Positions 49,070-61,900 of a stretch of 64,000 nucleotides of DNA are shown piece after piece. Under the pieces are notes generated by a model, which searched no databases, had not been told where the DNA came from, and saw only the letters and a list, made by a program, of their open reading frames with translations. Location: assembly GCA_946807835.1 (NCBI GenBank), contig OX327703.1, positions 2,673,501-2,737,500 of the forward strand, in the 5' to 3' direction. The position numbers and the translations under genes are program-made. The stretch is from Ailanthus altissimus (lineage: Eukaryota > Streptophyta > Magnoliopsida > Sapindales > Simaroubaceae). Every line of letters starts with the position of its first letter. Within the stretch, counting starts at the first letter, position 1.

Positions 49070-50604
49070 CAACTAGCATATAGTCCTCACTCTTAGGGCT
49101 GAGAAGAAATGCACTTGAAAATTAAAATTGCTTCCAAATTTATGTTACTGTAATTACAAATCTCCTAAAAGAATGAAAAAATTGCTTACAAGTCCAAAAT
49201 TATATATATATATATATATAAATATATAAATCATGTATCTTCAATTATATAAAATACTATTACGATTTTCTTAAAAATAAAAAGTTAATGAAATCATATT
49301 ATTAGTGTAAAAAATATATTAGTGCAAGTAATATAAAATACCCAGTTAGAGTAATTTCAATTTTCCAAAATTTATCAATTATTAGTTCAACCTAATTTAA
49401 AACATTTTATTTACATTTGAAAAGTAACCATTTTCTTAGATATTAGCGATCATGAGTGTGTAGGCCAACAAAAAGTTGGGCTCTGGGCCTAAAGAAATTG
49501 GTTACATAAATGGGCCACTAGAATCATTAGCTTTTCAATTATGATATTGCCAGAGTGGCAGACAAAATGTCTTTCACATTTGTTAAAATTTAAATTAAGT
49601 TTTAACTCAAAAGAATTATATATATATATATAGACAATGGCAGAATCAAAATTTAAGAAGAGGAGTTAAATTTTAAAGTTAAAAATTATATTTAATTAAA
49701 ATTTAAATATATTGGGTTTTAATGTCGGATTTAAAATTTTAGGAAGAGGAGTAAATTACAAAAATACTTATTTTAAAAGATAAAAATTTTAAAAATATAT
49801 TATTAAATTCTAAAAAAATTGAAACTTAGAAGGCCACACCCCTAGACCTTTAAGAAGCTCCACCCCTGCAATTAGATAAATTAATATTTAGCTCTTGGAT
49901 TCTAGTTCTATATGATTTCAAAAATCCAAAAAAAAAAAATGTATCTACAAATTTATAGTAGGCAGACTAAATGGAATTAATTGTGATTAATAAGCTCAAT
50001 CATTATTGATCACATTTCAAACTTCTTACGGTTGATAAATTGAATATTATTTTTTATTTTTTTAAAAATATAGATCTACTAGGTTCATGATTGAAAAAAT
50101 GAGTAATGTTTGCGATTTTGCAACTAAGTTTATGTAATAAGTGGATGTAGTTTGATATTTATGCAAATAATTTACTCAATACTACACAAAACTTTTTTTC
50201 AAAATGGTTTTTATATCATGTAAAACAAACAACATTAACAAATATTAATTATTCAAAATTCTGGAATATTTATTAATTATACAATAGACCGAGTCAAAGT
50301 TTGATATCGAATTACAGACCTTTTAGATTTTGACCTAGTCCAAAAATGTTGTTAAATTAACCAAAAAAAATTAAGCTAATACAACTCCTTCAATTTAATC
50401 ATAAATTTAATATCATACAACTTCAAATTGTTACATACAGGGAGGTAATTGAGCATTTTTTTTGCATCAATTTTTAACCTAGCTAAACTTGGAAGCAACA
50501 TCTGTAGTACAGTTATTAAGTATTGATAAATTTAGTATTTGAATTAATTATATAAGAAACTGAAAGATGATTTTTCGGCTTAGTGCCCAAAAATAATAAC
50601 AAAA

Positions 50605-51438
50605 ATGGCACTAAAAAATTCCCATGAACGTTCTTTCTCTAGCATGATTTTTGCCCTAATTTCTGTAATGCATGTGAGGGAACATATGCCCGGTATTGCT
50701 CGACAAGAAATTATCCATGACATGCAACTTCTGGGGAATTGCAGAAAGCGTTGGTATCAAAGAGCAATGGAAATGGCAACAACCCAGTATCGGAAAACAC
50801 TGTCCAGGTCTTCAGAAATTCCTGCAACAACAACAAATTCCAAGTTATGGAAAAACATCTCCAAGTCTCAGACTCCGGGTAAGCTGCAGCAAATTCCTGT
50901 AGCACAGGCGACAAATTTGTGGAAGACCATTTCAAAGTCCACCGCTGATCATCACCACCAATTTCCAATGGCAACAACAAATCCAAACAATAATAACAAT
51001 ATTAATAGAGGGAAGCTGAGAAAATGCAGCTCCCTAAGTGTTGCAACTTCATTCACTAGGGTTTGTTTATGTGCACCAATTTCATCATACAATGAGGTGT
51101 TCAGGGCTGATCATGTTCCTCCTAGAAGAAGCAACAGCTACCCGAGGTCGAAGCAGTTTCCGGGGTCTCAAGAGAGGATCATGAACCCTAATTATAATAA
51201 TCTGCCTGCAAGGCTGAGCATCGAAGGGAGAAGGGTTTTCAGAGGGAAGTCATTGACAGATGATGTGTTGATGAGGAGATTTGTGGTGGAAGAAGCAATG
51301 ATGCAAGTGAGGAGGAGGAATGAAATTGAAGTAATAAGAAGGAGAAATATGATGAGGAGGAAGAAGCTTGGCCCAAGTCCTCTGAGCAGAATGGTTTTGG
51401 CTGAAGATGATGATCAGGAGCTGCAACATTATCAGTGA
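50605..51438 (+). CDS. Unknown 277-residue basic protein
   Basis: A single open exon with an ATG in good context (AAAAATGG). I do not recognise a domain. Visible features: an N-terminal region with [19 protein letters not shown]; two copies of LWK(N/T)ISKS at residues 81-88 and 105-112; an asparagine-rich stretch (127-134); RRSNSYP and [15 protein letters not shown], both resembling phosphorylation-type sites; and a strongly basic, conserved-looking C-terminus (residues 220-265, [20 protein letters not shown], then [10 protein letters not shown]). There is no signal peptide or membrane helix. It is probably nuclear or RNA/DNA-associated by charge, which is inference. Composition and GC content are unlike the AT-rich flanks, which supports a real gene. 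From memory its position matches Arabidopsis At3g59680, also of unknown function. Confidence 0.75.
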   Translation: MALKNSHERSFSSMIFALISVMHVREHMPGIARQEIIHDMQLLGNCRKRWYQRAMEMATTQYRKTLSRSSEIPATTTNSKLWKNISKSQTPGKLQQIPVAQATNLWKTISKSTADHHHQFPMATTNPNNNNNINRGKLRKCSSLSVATSFTRVCLCAPISSYNEVFRADHVPPRRSNSYPRSKQFPGSQERIMNPNYNNLPARLSIEGRRVFRGKSLTDDVLMRRFVVEEAMMQVRRRNEIEVIRRRNMMRRKKLGPSPLSRMVLAEDDDQELQHYQ

Positions 51439-52384
51439 TTGGGACAAAAGAAAACAAAGTTTTATAATTTGAATTCTTTTTTTTAATTTTTTTTTCTATT
51501 TCTACTATTTATTTTTGTGATTTAATATTGGGGGTTAATGGTTTGTACTTTCTTTTGAGTTAATGATTAATGAACTAGCCCAATTGGCTAGATGGAACTA
51601 GTTCATTATTTTGCATATGCATTGTTTACTTATGTTATTGTGTCAATGGTAGGAGAGGATTCTCAAAGAAAAAATGGCTAAAACAATTAGTTGAGGAGCA
51701 GCTAATGTTTAATTATACATTAATTTGAAAATGTTTTGGTAAGAGATATTTAATTTAGTTTGATAGTGCTTCTGTAAAATTACTTGATATTGCTTTTTGA
51801 AATAACATGCAATTCATTAGTAAGCACTATCAAGTAAAATATATAAAACATTTTAGAAAGCATTCTATTTGTTCTTTGAAATAAAATAAATAAATAAAGG
51901 GGAGTGTTTTACTTATTTCAGCCAAAATGGAAAACATAGGTTTTGAATAAGAGTAATTAAGTTGTATCTCAAATTATATTCTAAATAATAATATGTCAAG
52001 TAAATATTTGATAATGAAATAATATAAAATTTAAAATTATCCACTATATCATTTCGCATCTTAATAATTATTTGATATATCATTATTTAAAATATTACTT
52101 AAAATATATAACATTAATTATTTTTTAAATAAAAGAATTTTTTTTCTAAATGTCAAAATCACTTCCAAATATACAAAGAAGATTTAGGGCAAAATTAAAA
52201 GGAAATGTGTATGTATATTGGTAAAAATTTCAATGCTTTGATTGAGAAGTCACCAACATGACCCAAGACTATTTAATTTCCCTTTCACCAAGCAAAAAAT
52301 TCTGCAAATAGACAAAACAGCACCCTCTTCCTTTGGACTTTTTAACTTCTATATATGTAACAAAGAATTATAATTATGTTAACA

Positions 52385-52455
52385 GCTTAGTAATAAAGCG
52401 TTGGTAGTATATTTACCTTCACTTTAATAGAAGTCTAAGTTTAAATCCCCTCTCT
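52385..52455 (+). repeat. tRNA-derived SINE-like relic
   Basis: The sequence runs TTAGTAATAAAGCGTTGGTA, a spacer, then GTCTAAGTTTAAATCCCC, resembling RNA polymerase III box A and box B (GGTTCGAATCC) with decay. No complete tRNA cloverleaf can be formed. Confidence 0.35.
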
Positions 52456-54264
52456 TATTTTTAAATAACAAAGAACATAGGAATGTTTGTTATTAACAAC
52501 CTTGGCTAACTTAACTCTAAATGTAAATTATCATTAGGGGTTTTGCTTACACTCCACTCTAAATAACCAAATCTTTTGCAACTTATGAATCAAGCTTAGT
52601 GGTTATTTAATCTACATCACAAGTTCCCAGGCTTGGTAATTTTATGATTACTTATTTCAAGCTCGATACAAATCACAACCACCACTTCCTAACAGTTATA
52701 TTCTTTGTAATGTCTTGTCCTATGTTTAGGCATATGAATTTTTTATTTTTTATTTACGTTTCTTTTGTTTTTTATAAAGTATTTTTTTCAATGTCAAAAA
52801 TATAATTTATGTGGGAGTTTTTTTTATTGACATACTTTTTATTTATTTTTTATTTTTGAAAGGATAAAGACGAAAGGCTGCATTAACCAAGATTTCAACT
52901 TTATAAAATTAACAAGATAGCAGAACCAATATAAATGAAACAAAAAATTCAACTAAGATCTTAAAATCGTCTCGTCGCAAAAGATTTGATTCAATGGCCA
53001 AAAGTGATACTAGGCTTTTTGTGTAAAAGCTGAAGAACAAAATCACCCAAATATGCATAATTTTGATTTTGTATTTTAGTTCGTTTCATGTTATTTGCAT
53101 TATTATCTTATATGTAAAGTATCAAAAATCAATCTATCAAACATCAATGACCTATAATTCGTTGACTTCAATAGTCATTAATTTATATATGATGTCAATA
53201 TTCTAAGAGTAATTGCCATTGAAGCACTTTCTATTAGGGTTTGCAGTCCCTTTGAGATGTTGACTCATTCGATAAATTGCAGAAGAAGAAGAAGAAGAAG
53301 AATTTGTATGCATTTTATATGATTACATCAAATTCAATGCCTTTTGGATCGAGGTTCATCAAACAAGTTCGAAACCATTCTTGAGCCAATTTTTATGGCT
53401 CGATCTTCCTTTAACTACTAATTTGATGCATATATATTCTAATTATATGTAAGATGATAAAATTTATAAACAAAATTTTTAGCACTTGCTGTTATGATCC
53501 AATAATAAATTATTTTCAATGCACCTTCACTTTTAAATTTATAAAATACTCTTACTTTTTAGTAAAATTAGTGTTAAAAAAATGAATATTTTTAAAAAAT
53601 AATGTTACTATATATATATATATATATATGATTTAGAAAAATTGTCACTTTAGTCTCTATGCTTTTTTGTTGAAATTACTTATGATATCTTTGACAAGTG
53701 AACATTACTAATTGAATATTTTATAGACGAAAATGGTCATATTTTAGAAACGAAAATAATAATAAAAAAGATAAATTTTAAAATTAAAATTGGTAATAAA
53801 AACTCTCTTAAAAGGTATAATTAATAATTTTTAAAATACTACAAATTAAGTGAGTAATTAAATAAAAATATGGAGGCTAAACTATCAATTTTTCATGTGA
53901 TTTATTCAAATTCTTTAGTGATTGTAAAATTAAATGATGTGAACACCTACACTTAAAAATTCACGTGATTTGCCTTATTTCATTCAAAACTTAAAATACT
54001 CATTATCTTATAGCTTGTTTTTAGTTGAATAAATTTTTTTTAAAAAATATGGATGACTATTTTCAAAATTTAAATTCAGAAATTAAATTTAAAATAGAAC
54101 TTTTAGTCAAAGTAATATATTAGTTTGTATTTCACATGAAAATTTGGGGAATTTGCATGCACACACGTTTTGAGATGAGACGTCTCATGAATTAATGGCC
54201 CTTTACATTGAAAAAAAAAAGAAGAAAAAAAAGTGAGATAAATAGTCGTTCCTCAAATGCCAAT

Positions 54265-54355
54265 TATTATCGTGGTTAAGATGTTAGTGTCAACACTTTC
54301 GATTATTGAAAAATTGAGTTCAATTCAGATTAAAGTCTCTCCGGTTACAACATTA
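54265..54355 (+). repeat. tRNA-derived SINE-like relic
   Basis: CGTGGTTAAGATGTTAGTG, a spacer, then GAGTTCAATTCAGA resemble degenerate box A and box B sequences, as in the relic at 52385. It is too diverged for a tRNA gene. Confidence 0.35.
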
Positions 54356-55270
54356 TAATATTAGAAGTTAAGGTATTTAATATTTGTATTCTTTAAAAAA
54401 ATGTCCTCCAATTTATAATGAGACTATTGACTAATTAAAGTAGTATCTTAAACAAAATGTATCAAATATTAATCATTATTTAATATTAAATAAGATGATT
54501 CAAGAACCACTTTTGTATAACCAATAATGAATTGTTCAACCCATGCATTGTTAGTGGCCTCAACCTTATCTTTTTGACTTATATTATTTTTATTTATGTA
54601 CAAATAAGTTTCGGCCATTCAGAAGATGTTCAAGTGTTTCTACCTCTGATTTCATATGTATTTTTTGTTAACAAAAAAAAAAACAATTTTTCAGAACCCA
54701 GTTGTTATAATTAAGTATACAAATATATATATATATATATATATATATGATTAGGGGTAAAGTTGAAATTTAAAAGATGAATATGAAAATAAAAATTAAA
54801 CCTAGCACTATAACACTAAGTTGCTAGTGTTGCAGCATTGGGGTCTGGAAACTCCATCGTCGTAGCGTTAGACCCTCATCACTGCAGTGCTGGGGTTTGA
54901 AAATCCCAACGCTACGGCGTTGTATAGTGAATGCGTGAGATTATGATTTAAGTATATGAAAATTAAAACTTTATTAAAAGTTATATAAAAAATAACAAAG
55001 ATTTTACATTTTTAAAATTTATATATTTTTTTTTGTCAAAAAAATTATATATGTTCAATGATGACATTTAAGGGCTTGTTCTAATAGTAACTCTTATGCA
55101 CTTCTTTGATGGAGTTTAGATGTTTAAGCTTTAGTAAATATTAAGGTAGTTGATTTATCTCTCTTGTCTTATAGAAGTCTTCTAATCTTAGTGGAATATA
55201 TTTAAAGTTATACGTATTGTTTTTAATGATTTCAACAACGTAAATTAAATAAAGTGTGTCTCAAAGATGT

Positions 55271-55730
55271 ATGTATTGTTTATGAAATTTTTTCGATTAT
55301 ATAATTTAATTATAATATAAGTAATGTGTCTGATGTAATATTAGCATTATAATATGATTAACGTAATCTAAAAAAAATATATGTTAAATTTCAATTTCTG
55401 AAAGTATATCATTATAAGAAGAAAATTATTATAATGTTGGTATTATAATTATAAAGGTGGCTCGGCTGTTTGTTCTCTCTCTCTCTATATATATATATAT
55501 ATGTATTGTTTATGAATTTTTTTCGATTATATAATCTAATTATAATATAAGTAATGTGTCTGATGTAATATTAGCATTATAATATGATTAACGTAATCTA
55601 AAAAAAATATATGTTAAATTTCAATTTCTGAAAGTATATTATTATAAGAAGAAAATTATTATAATGTTGGTATTATAATTATAAAGGTGGCTCGGCTGTT
55701 TGTTCTCTCTCTCTCTATATATATATATAT
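55271..55730 (+). repeat. 230-base tandem duplication
   Basis: The unit beginning ATGTATTGTTTATGAA at 55271 is repeated from 55501 with only a few differences. Each copy ends in a CT then TA microsatellite (TTCTCTCTCTCTCTATATAT). The near identity implies a recent event, perhaps seeded by the microsatellite. Confidence 0.9.
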
Positions 55731-55732
55731 TA

Positions 55733-55772
<40 letters not shown>

Positions 55773-57850
55773 TAGGATACCAAACTTTTATCTCTATGTC
55801 GGTTTTCTTGAGAGCATGTACCAAATCTTAATTAATAAAATTTTTGGTTGACCAAAAATCTCAAAAAATAAAAATAATGCAAAGATAGTTGACCTACCCA
55901 AAAGGCTTTTAAAGAAAGGGATTATTTTTCTCCAACAAAATTTAATTTAATTAAAAGCATATTTAAGAAGCAAAATTTTTTTAGGAAGTATAATTGTAAT
56001 TAATTGTCATCTCTATAAGTATACACTATTTACTTTTAACAAAGCTTACTTACAACATTTTTTTAAAAAAATACCTCAAACCTTAAGTTTTATAATTCAA
56101 AATGTAAAATTTGTAATATAAAGTCCTATTATTTATGGGGAAGTTGTCACTTTATTCTGAGTAAATGTTGAATATTTAGTTTAGTTTCTAACATTTTTAA
56201 TATTTTTTAATATTTAAAAAAATAAAATTAGTTATATTTTAGAAATGAAAATGATAGTAAAAAAATAATAAACATGGTATCTTAAAATATTTAAGAATCT
56301 AATTAATATATTAAAATAAAAGTATGGATAAAACTGACAATTTCTCAAACATTTTTTTGAACTATTATAGATACAATTTTAAAATTTGCAATTTGAAATG
56401 TTTGATCGACTTATAATTTTATGTAACTTTTAATATATATCATAATCAAATCTTTAAATTTTTTCATATTACGTGTTACAAATTTTAAATTATATAAACA
56501 TGTGAACTAAATTAGGAGATTAGACCCATATTTTAAAGGTGGGCTGGAAATGAGGTAAGTTGGATCGGAGATGGCAATTTTTATTCTTATATTCGAATTT
56601 ATTAAAATTTTATACTTACTTTATATTTGAATTAAATAATTTAAATTTAAAAATGAAGATCTCCGAATGAAAATGGGGTCATCGAAGATATCTCATATTC
56701 AAATTTATTTATAATTTATAATTTTTTAAATTATAATAATATACTTTAATTTAAATTTTTTAAATTATTTTTTAATTCAAAATTTCAAGGTAGGTGCGGA
56801 GGTGATAAGCCATCTCCACACCTACCCCAAATATAATTCAAAGATAATAATTCATTCTCATACTTACTCCAAAATTCAAAAAGTTACAAAATCACTTCTT
56901 ATTTATTCTTCATTCGACTAGGCCTAATCTTAAGAGAATTTTGCCAAACATACTTAAAATTAAAACCTATTCTTAATCAATTTCTCTTTAGCAAAAACAT
57001 CTTTATAATTTTTTTTATTTTTGTTTTTTCAATGTATATTGCCCACAATTTAATAAACAACAAATCTTTTATTCAAATTATAAATAAATAAACAACAAAT
57101 CTTTTGATGTAAAGGGAATCTATCATCATCAATACATTAGTGGAGATCCGCATATTTGCAAACAAATACAAGATGAAATACACTTTACCACTATTGCTTT
57201 GTTACTTATTTATGATTCATTCTTCTTCATTATATGATTAAAAGATGTTCAAGATCAAAATAAAATAATTCAAAAGTTTGGTATAAAAAAAATAATTGTA
57301 CCCATCTTTGATTTACTAAAAATCATTTTAGGTTGCGGGTAATGGTTTAAGTTATACTTTATAAATTGATTTTACTAATTATAATCATTAAGTTTGATCA
57401 TTATTTACTTATTCGTTACGCTTCATCTTAATAGGTAGATTTGTACTAATGAGAATTTTGAAAATACTAAGGTAAGAGATCAAACATTAAAGTTATAAAT
57501 TAAATTGAATTAAAATTTAATTATATAAAAATCTTATTTAAAATTTTAAGAGGCTAAATCACAAAATTAAATATTTTAAAAAATAAAAATTATAAAAATT
57601 TATTATTAAGTTAAATAAAATCGGAGTATACGGGATCATGGCTCTTTCTAAACTTTATAGTAGTTCCGCCATTGAGAATACTAATGATGTGATTAAATAA
57701 TATGCAAATTATTTTATTTTTTGATGTGATTATTAATTGTTAACCAACTTGTTGGTAGATAAAACTCTCATATCTTATGGTTTTGATTTGGGGCCTTAAG
57801 AAAATTATTAGAGTAGATGCCATCATAACCATAAGACCATGACATATTAT

Positions 57851-58970
57851 CCCTCTCGTCCAAAATGCACGTGAGATGAGATTTCTTTTCTTTTTTTTTT
57901 TTTTTGAGAACAAATTTCTTTTTTAAAGGAAACAGCCCAGGCCCCCTCTTGTCATTTCCCCATGGACGACGGGACCAAGAGAATTAGACTCTTGTAAACA
58001 AGTCTTTCTCTTTTTTTTTTTTAATTTAATTATTTTCTCTTCAATTTTATATAGTTGACGTAATTAATTAATTATAGAAGTGATTTTTTTTTTAAATATT
58101 GATATTAGATAAGAGGATTGTTAATACTAGAATAAAATAATTATTTGGACGAGATATCAAAAGATTATCGAAATAAAATATTATATTTTTACATAAATAC
58201 ATATCTTACAAAAGAGGAAGAATACATAATTTATATTGGAGAAATAAATTGTATGAAAAAAAATACAAATTCATATAAATGAGAAAAAATGACCCTTTTA
58301 TAAAAAGTAAATACATACCTCACAAAAAAAAAAATTTAAAAAAAATTTTTTTACACTATTTAACATCTGTCGAAACTTCAAATGCACGTTTGATCAATTA
58401 GTCAAGTCATCAAGTGCGATACAAGTATAATTTAAAAAGATTTATTATAATGTTAAAATAAAGAATAATATGAAGTTAGACTAATTTAAATTAATTAATT
58501 AATTACGTCAATTATATAAAATTTGAGAGAAAAATTAAAAGAAGACTTGTTATAGTTGGGGATATTAACATTGTCACCCCTATCTCTGAAAAACAAATAT
58601 TGCCACCCTTGGCACAAATTATACATTAAGTTTGATTTTAATTATATTATTATCCCCTTTACTTATTAAAACGATGAAAATTTCCTCTTCTTAATAATAT
58701 TTTAATTATTTATGTGGGAAAATTTTGAATTTTTTTTTTAAATTAAATAGAAAGGTAATAATATAATTAAAACCAAAATTATTATCAAAGTGTAATTTGT
58801 GACAACCTCAGGGGTGACAGTGTTAATACCTCGTTACAAGCGTCTAATTCATGGTCCAGTTGTCCACGGGGACATGACAAGGGGGGGCCTCGGATGACGT
58901 CATTGTTTCCTTAAGAAACTATTTTGTACTCAAAAAAATCTCATCTCACGTGCATTTTGGACAGAGTGTT
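57851..58970. mobile_element. Foldback-type element with long inverted repeats
   Basis: The left arm (about 57851-58100) includes GTCCAAAATGCACGTGAGAT, AAGGAAACA, CCCCCTCTTGTCATTTCCCC, GGACCA and TTGACGTAATTAATTAATTA. It is matched in reverse complement by the right arm (about 58470-58970). The arms are roughly 250 bases with mismatches, separated by about 370 bases of AT-rich DNA without an ORF. The right arm is interrupted by a MITE at 58553-58833. No transposase is present, so it is non-autonomous. Exact ends and target-site duplication are unclear. Confidence 0.75.
58553..58833. mobile_element. MITE nested in the foldback arm
   Basis: About 281 bases. The ends are inverted repeats: ATATTAACATTGTCACCCCT at the left, and the reverse complement of AGGGGTGACAGTGTTAATAC at the right. 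Homology continues inward for about 100 bases (CAAATTA..., GATTTTAATTATATTATTA). It is flanked by TTA on both sides (58550-58552, 58834-58836), consistent with a three-base target duplication of the PIF/Harbinger type. Removing it restores pairing of the two foldback arms. Confidence 0.75.
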
Positions 58971-61900
58971 GTAATGCTACATCAATAACTACCGAATTTA
59001 TTTTACAACCTAATTTCCTGCCCTTCTTTTTTTGTCGAAAGCGTGATCATCATGAGATGCCTCGAGCTTCCCAGATCCTGCAAATGCTTTTTCACTTTTC
59101 AGAGATTTGTACCGATCAATGGCTCAGATCACATGGTTGACGGATCCTTTTGATTGCCTCTTGGGCCCCACATTCTGCCATTGCTGAGGTCCACCACACT
59201 ATATTTCTTCTCTGTTGTTTTATTTGGTTGGTGGCCATATGTTTCTCTTAAAAGAGTTATTGAGTGGTTGGCCCACTTGCCTTGAAAAGTATGTGCAATA
59301 CACGCTCCAAACTTGAAAAGAAATGGAGCCAAAAACAACGGTTACCCGACCGTTGCGAGTTCCTTTTTTAACCCCACAATTTTGTTTCTTTTGTATTTTT
59401 TTTCTTATTTTTATTATATCATATATTTCTTATTAATAAATCCAAAATTTACAATTATAATCTAATATAATATAAATATTATATTATTTCATTAAAAATG
59501 TGATGTTTCAAATTATAACGTTTTAGTGCTCTTAATCAAATCAATGATATAAAAAATCAGTAATGTTATACTTGTATAATTGGGATACAATATTTATATA
59601 TTAATTAAAAATAATGTCATATTTTTTAAATATTACTCCAATTTCTTTTATCTTAAATAACATTTCAAGTAATTATTGAATAATAAAATAATATAATAAA
59701 TAATTTTTAAATTTATATTATTTCACCGCCTAATGATTACTTAATAATTTAATTTAATGTACAAAATTTAAAATATTATTTGAAAATTGTAATATTTCTC
59801 ATTAATTAATGTGACATTTAATATATCTAATATTGATTGGTATTGTATGATTACTACGCTAATGAAAATTAAAAAAGTTAACAACTATTTGACAAATGGT
59901 AGTTATTAATTAATAACACATTAATAAAGATACAAATTTTATATCCAAAGTATGTAATTTTAACACTATTTTAAAAAAATATTATAGTGAATTATATTTT
60001 TTTTTTATCAACAACGATAGACTTATAAAGTGCAAAACTAATATCACAGTTGATATTTTATTGTTGATTACAAAATAAAAAAGTTAACAACTACTTTACA
60101 TGTAGTTGTCATTGATTAGTGACACATTATTAATTATAATACAAAATTTGTATATCAACTTTGTAAATCTACTAATTCTCTATTTTTGAATAATAATATT
60201 AAAAATTTGTCTTCTCATATTATATAATTTCATGTACATGATCAAATAAGGTTTTTTTTAAAAATAAAAATAAAAACTTATCATATTTTACCCACTTAAT
60301 ATTAATTGCAAAATATATTGATTTATAATGTGAAGATAAAATTAAAAAATTCCTTTGGTTAAATATTTGATGACACAATTTCTCTAAATTTTTAATGTAA
60401 AATGTTCCCAAAATTGAATCATCTTATATCAAGTCTGTCCAAATCTATTTCCAAGTGGAGGACTTGAACCTCAACTTGAAATTTGGTTAAGAAATTTTCA
60501 GATAATAATTCTAGAACTTGTATTAAGGTTCAATAATACTTGTCTAAACTTGTTCTTTTTTTCTTTTTTCTTTTTAATTTTTTTTTTTGGCAACGTTCAA
60601 ACTTCAACTTTAAAAAAAAAATACAAGTATTATATATCTTAATTCTCAATATTATACCAATCATTTACAGTCAGAAGTAAAATAAATAATCAATTTTTTA
60701 TAATTAGAGATAAATAAATAATTCATTCTCCATATTGTAAAAAGATAAATAATTTTTTTAAATAATTAAAAAAAATTTACCTTGAATTAAATTTAATATT
60801 TTAATAATGAAGTGCTAAAATCAATCATAGAGCCATAAGGATGGTTAGAGTAACTTCAATTTTGGTGGGTACTTTTTTCCTAGAATACTTGGTCAAACAA
60901 TAATTTCAAAGTCTCCATATAGGGTCAAAATAATAAAACAAAATTGAGTTTTCTTGGCACAACTGGCCATTTATAGACCAGAAAGAACAAATGATTGAGT
61001 TTTGAAAAAGAAGAAGAAGAAAAAAAAAACAAATACAAACAAACCTAGATGCAATTGAAAGTTATTTATGCATAAAATAAAATTAGAGAATGTTAGACAG
61101 TCAATAAAGGAACTTTGGCTCCCTTTGATTTGTGTATGAAATGGACCTTTTATGTAATATATCCCAAATTCTCAATGTGAGTGAGAATCAAAATTCTTAT
61201 CATTTTTGTACCACTTCAAGAGATTACAATAATTAGCCAATTAATGCACCACTATATAAATATATGTATATTATAAGGTTATATTTGATTATAAACAACT
61301 AAGGTAATATTATTTGATTTTGTTTTTAATTGTTTAAAATCAAAATAATTTATGATTATTTGATTTATGAAATTGTTAGAACCATTATGTTCATTAACAT
61401 CTTCAAAGCTTGAATAAAGTTTTAGAAAATCCCGTTAATTTTAAAATAAACAAAATTTTTTAATTATACTTTACATATGATTATATTTTTTTTTAAAAAA
61501 AATTAGGGAGATCTCTCAAATTTTATAAAAATTGATTAAAACATAAGTATTATATCTTAAAAAACAGGGAGTTCTCAAATTTGAAATAAAAACATGTATT
61601 ATATCTTAAAACATATATATCACAATCAGATCTATTAATTTATTGTTGCACAGCAAAAAATTTTGTGCACAAGAATTATTACAAACAATATATGCATATA
61701 CATGTTTTGAGTACTCTCCAATTTACTCTTTCTAATCTTATATCAATCTTTTAATTAAGATTATATTAAATAAATTATAAAAAATTATGATACAAATAAT
61801 TAATTATTATAATAGAGTAAATTTTAAATGCATTTGTTTTACATTATCATGAAGTAGGCACGTATACTAAAATAAAATTAACAAATTTAAAAATAACTAA

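Larger units (their letters stand above)
51439..57850. other. AT-rich intergenic region with minor repeats
   Basis: No gene recognised. It contains tRNA-like/SINE-like relics, a GAA-type microsatellite (53281-53301), several (TA)n runs, a GC-richer patch at 54800-54935 and a 230-base tandem duplication at 55271-55730. Confidence 0.5.

Noticed and set aside
52385..54355. Possible tRNA genes
   Set aside because: Box A/B-like motifs are present but no acceptor stem or anticodon arm forms; treated as SINE-like relics.
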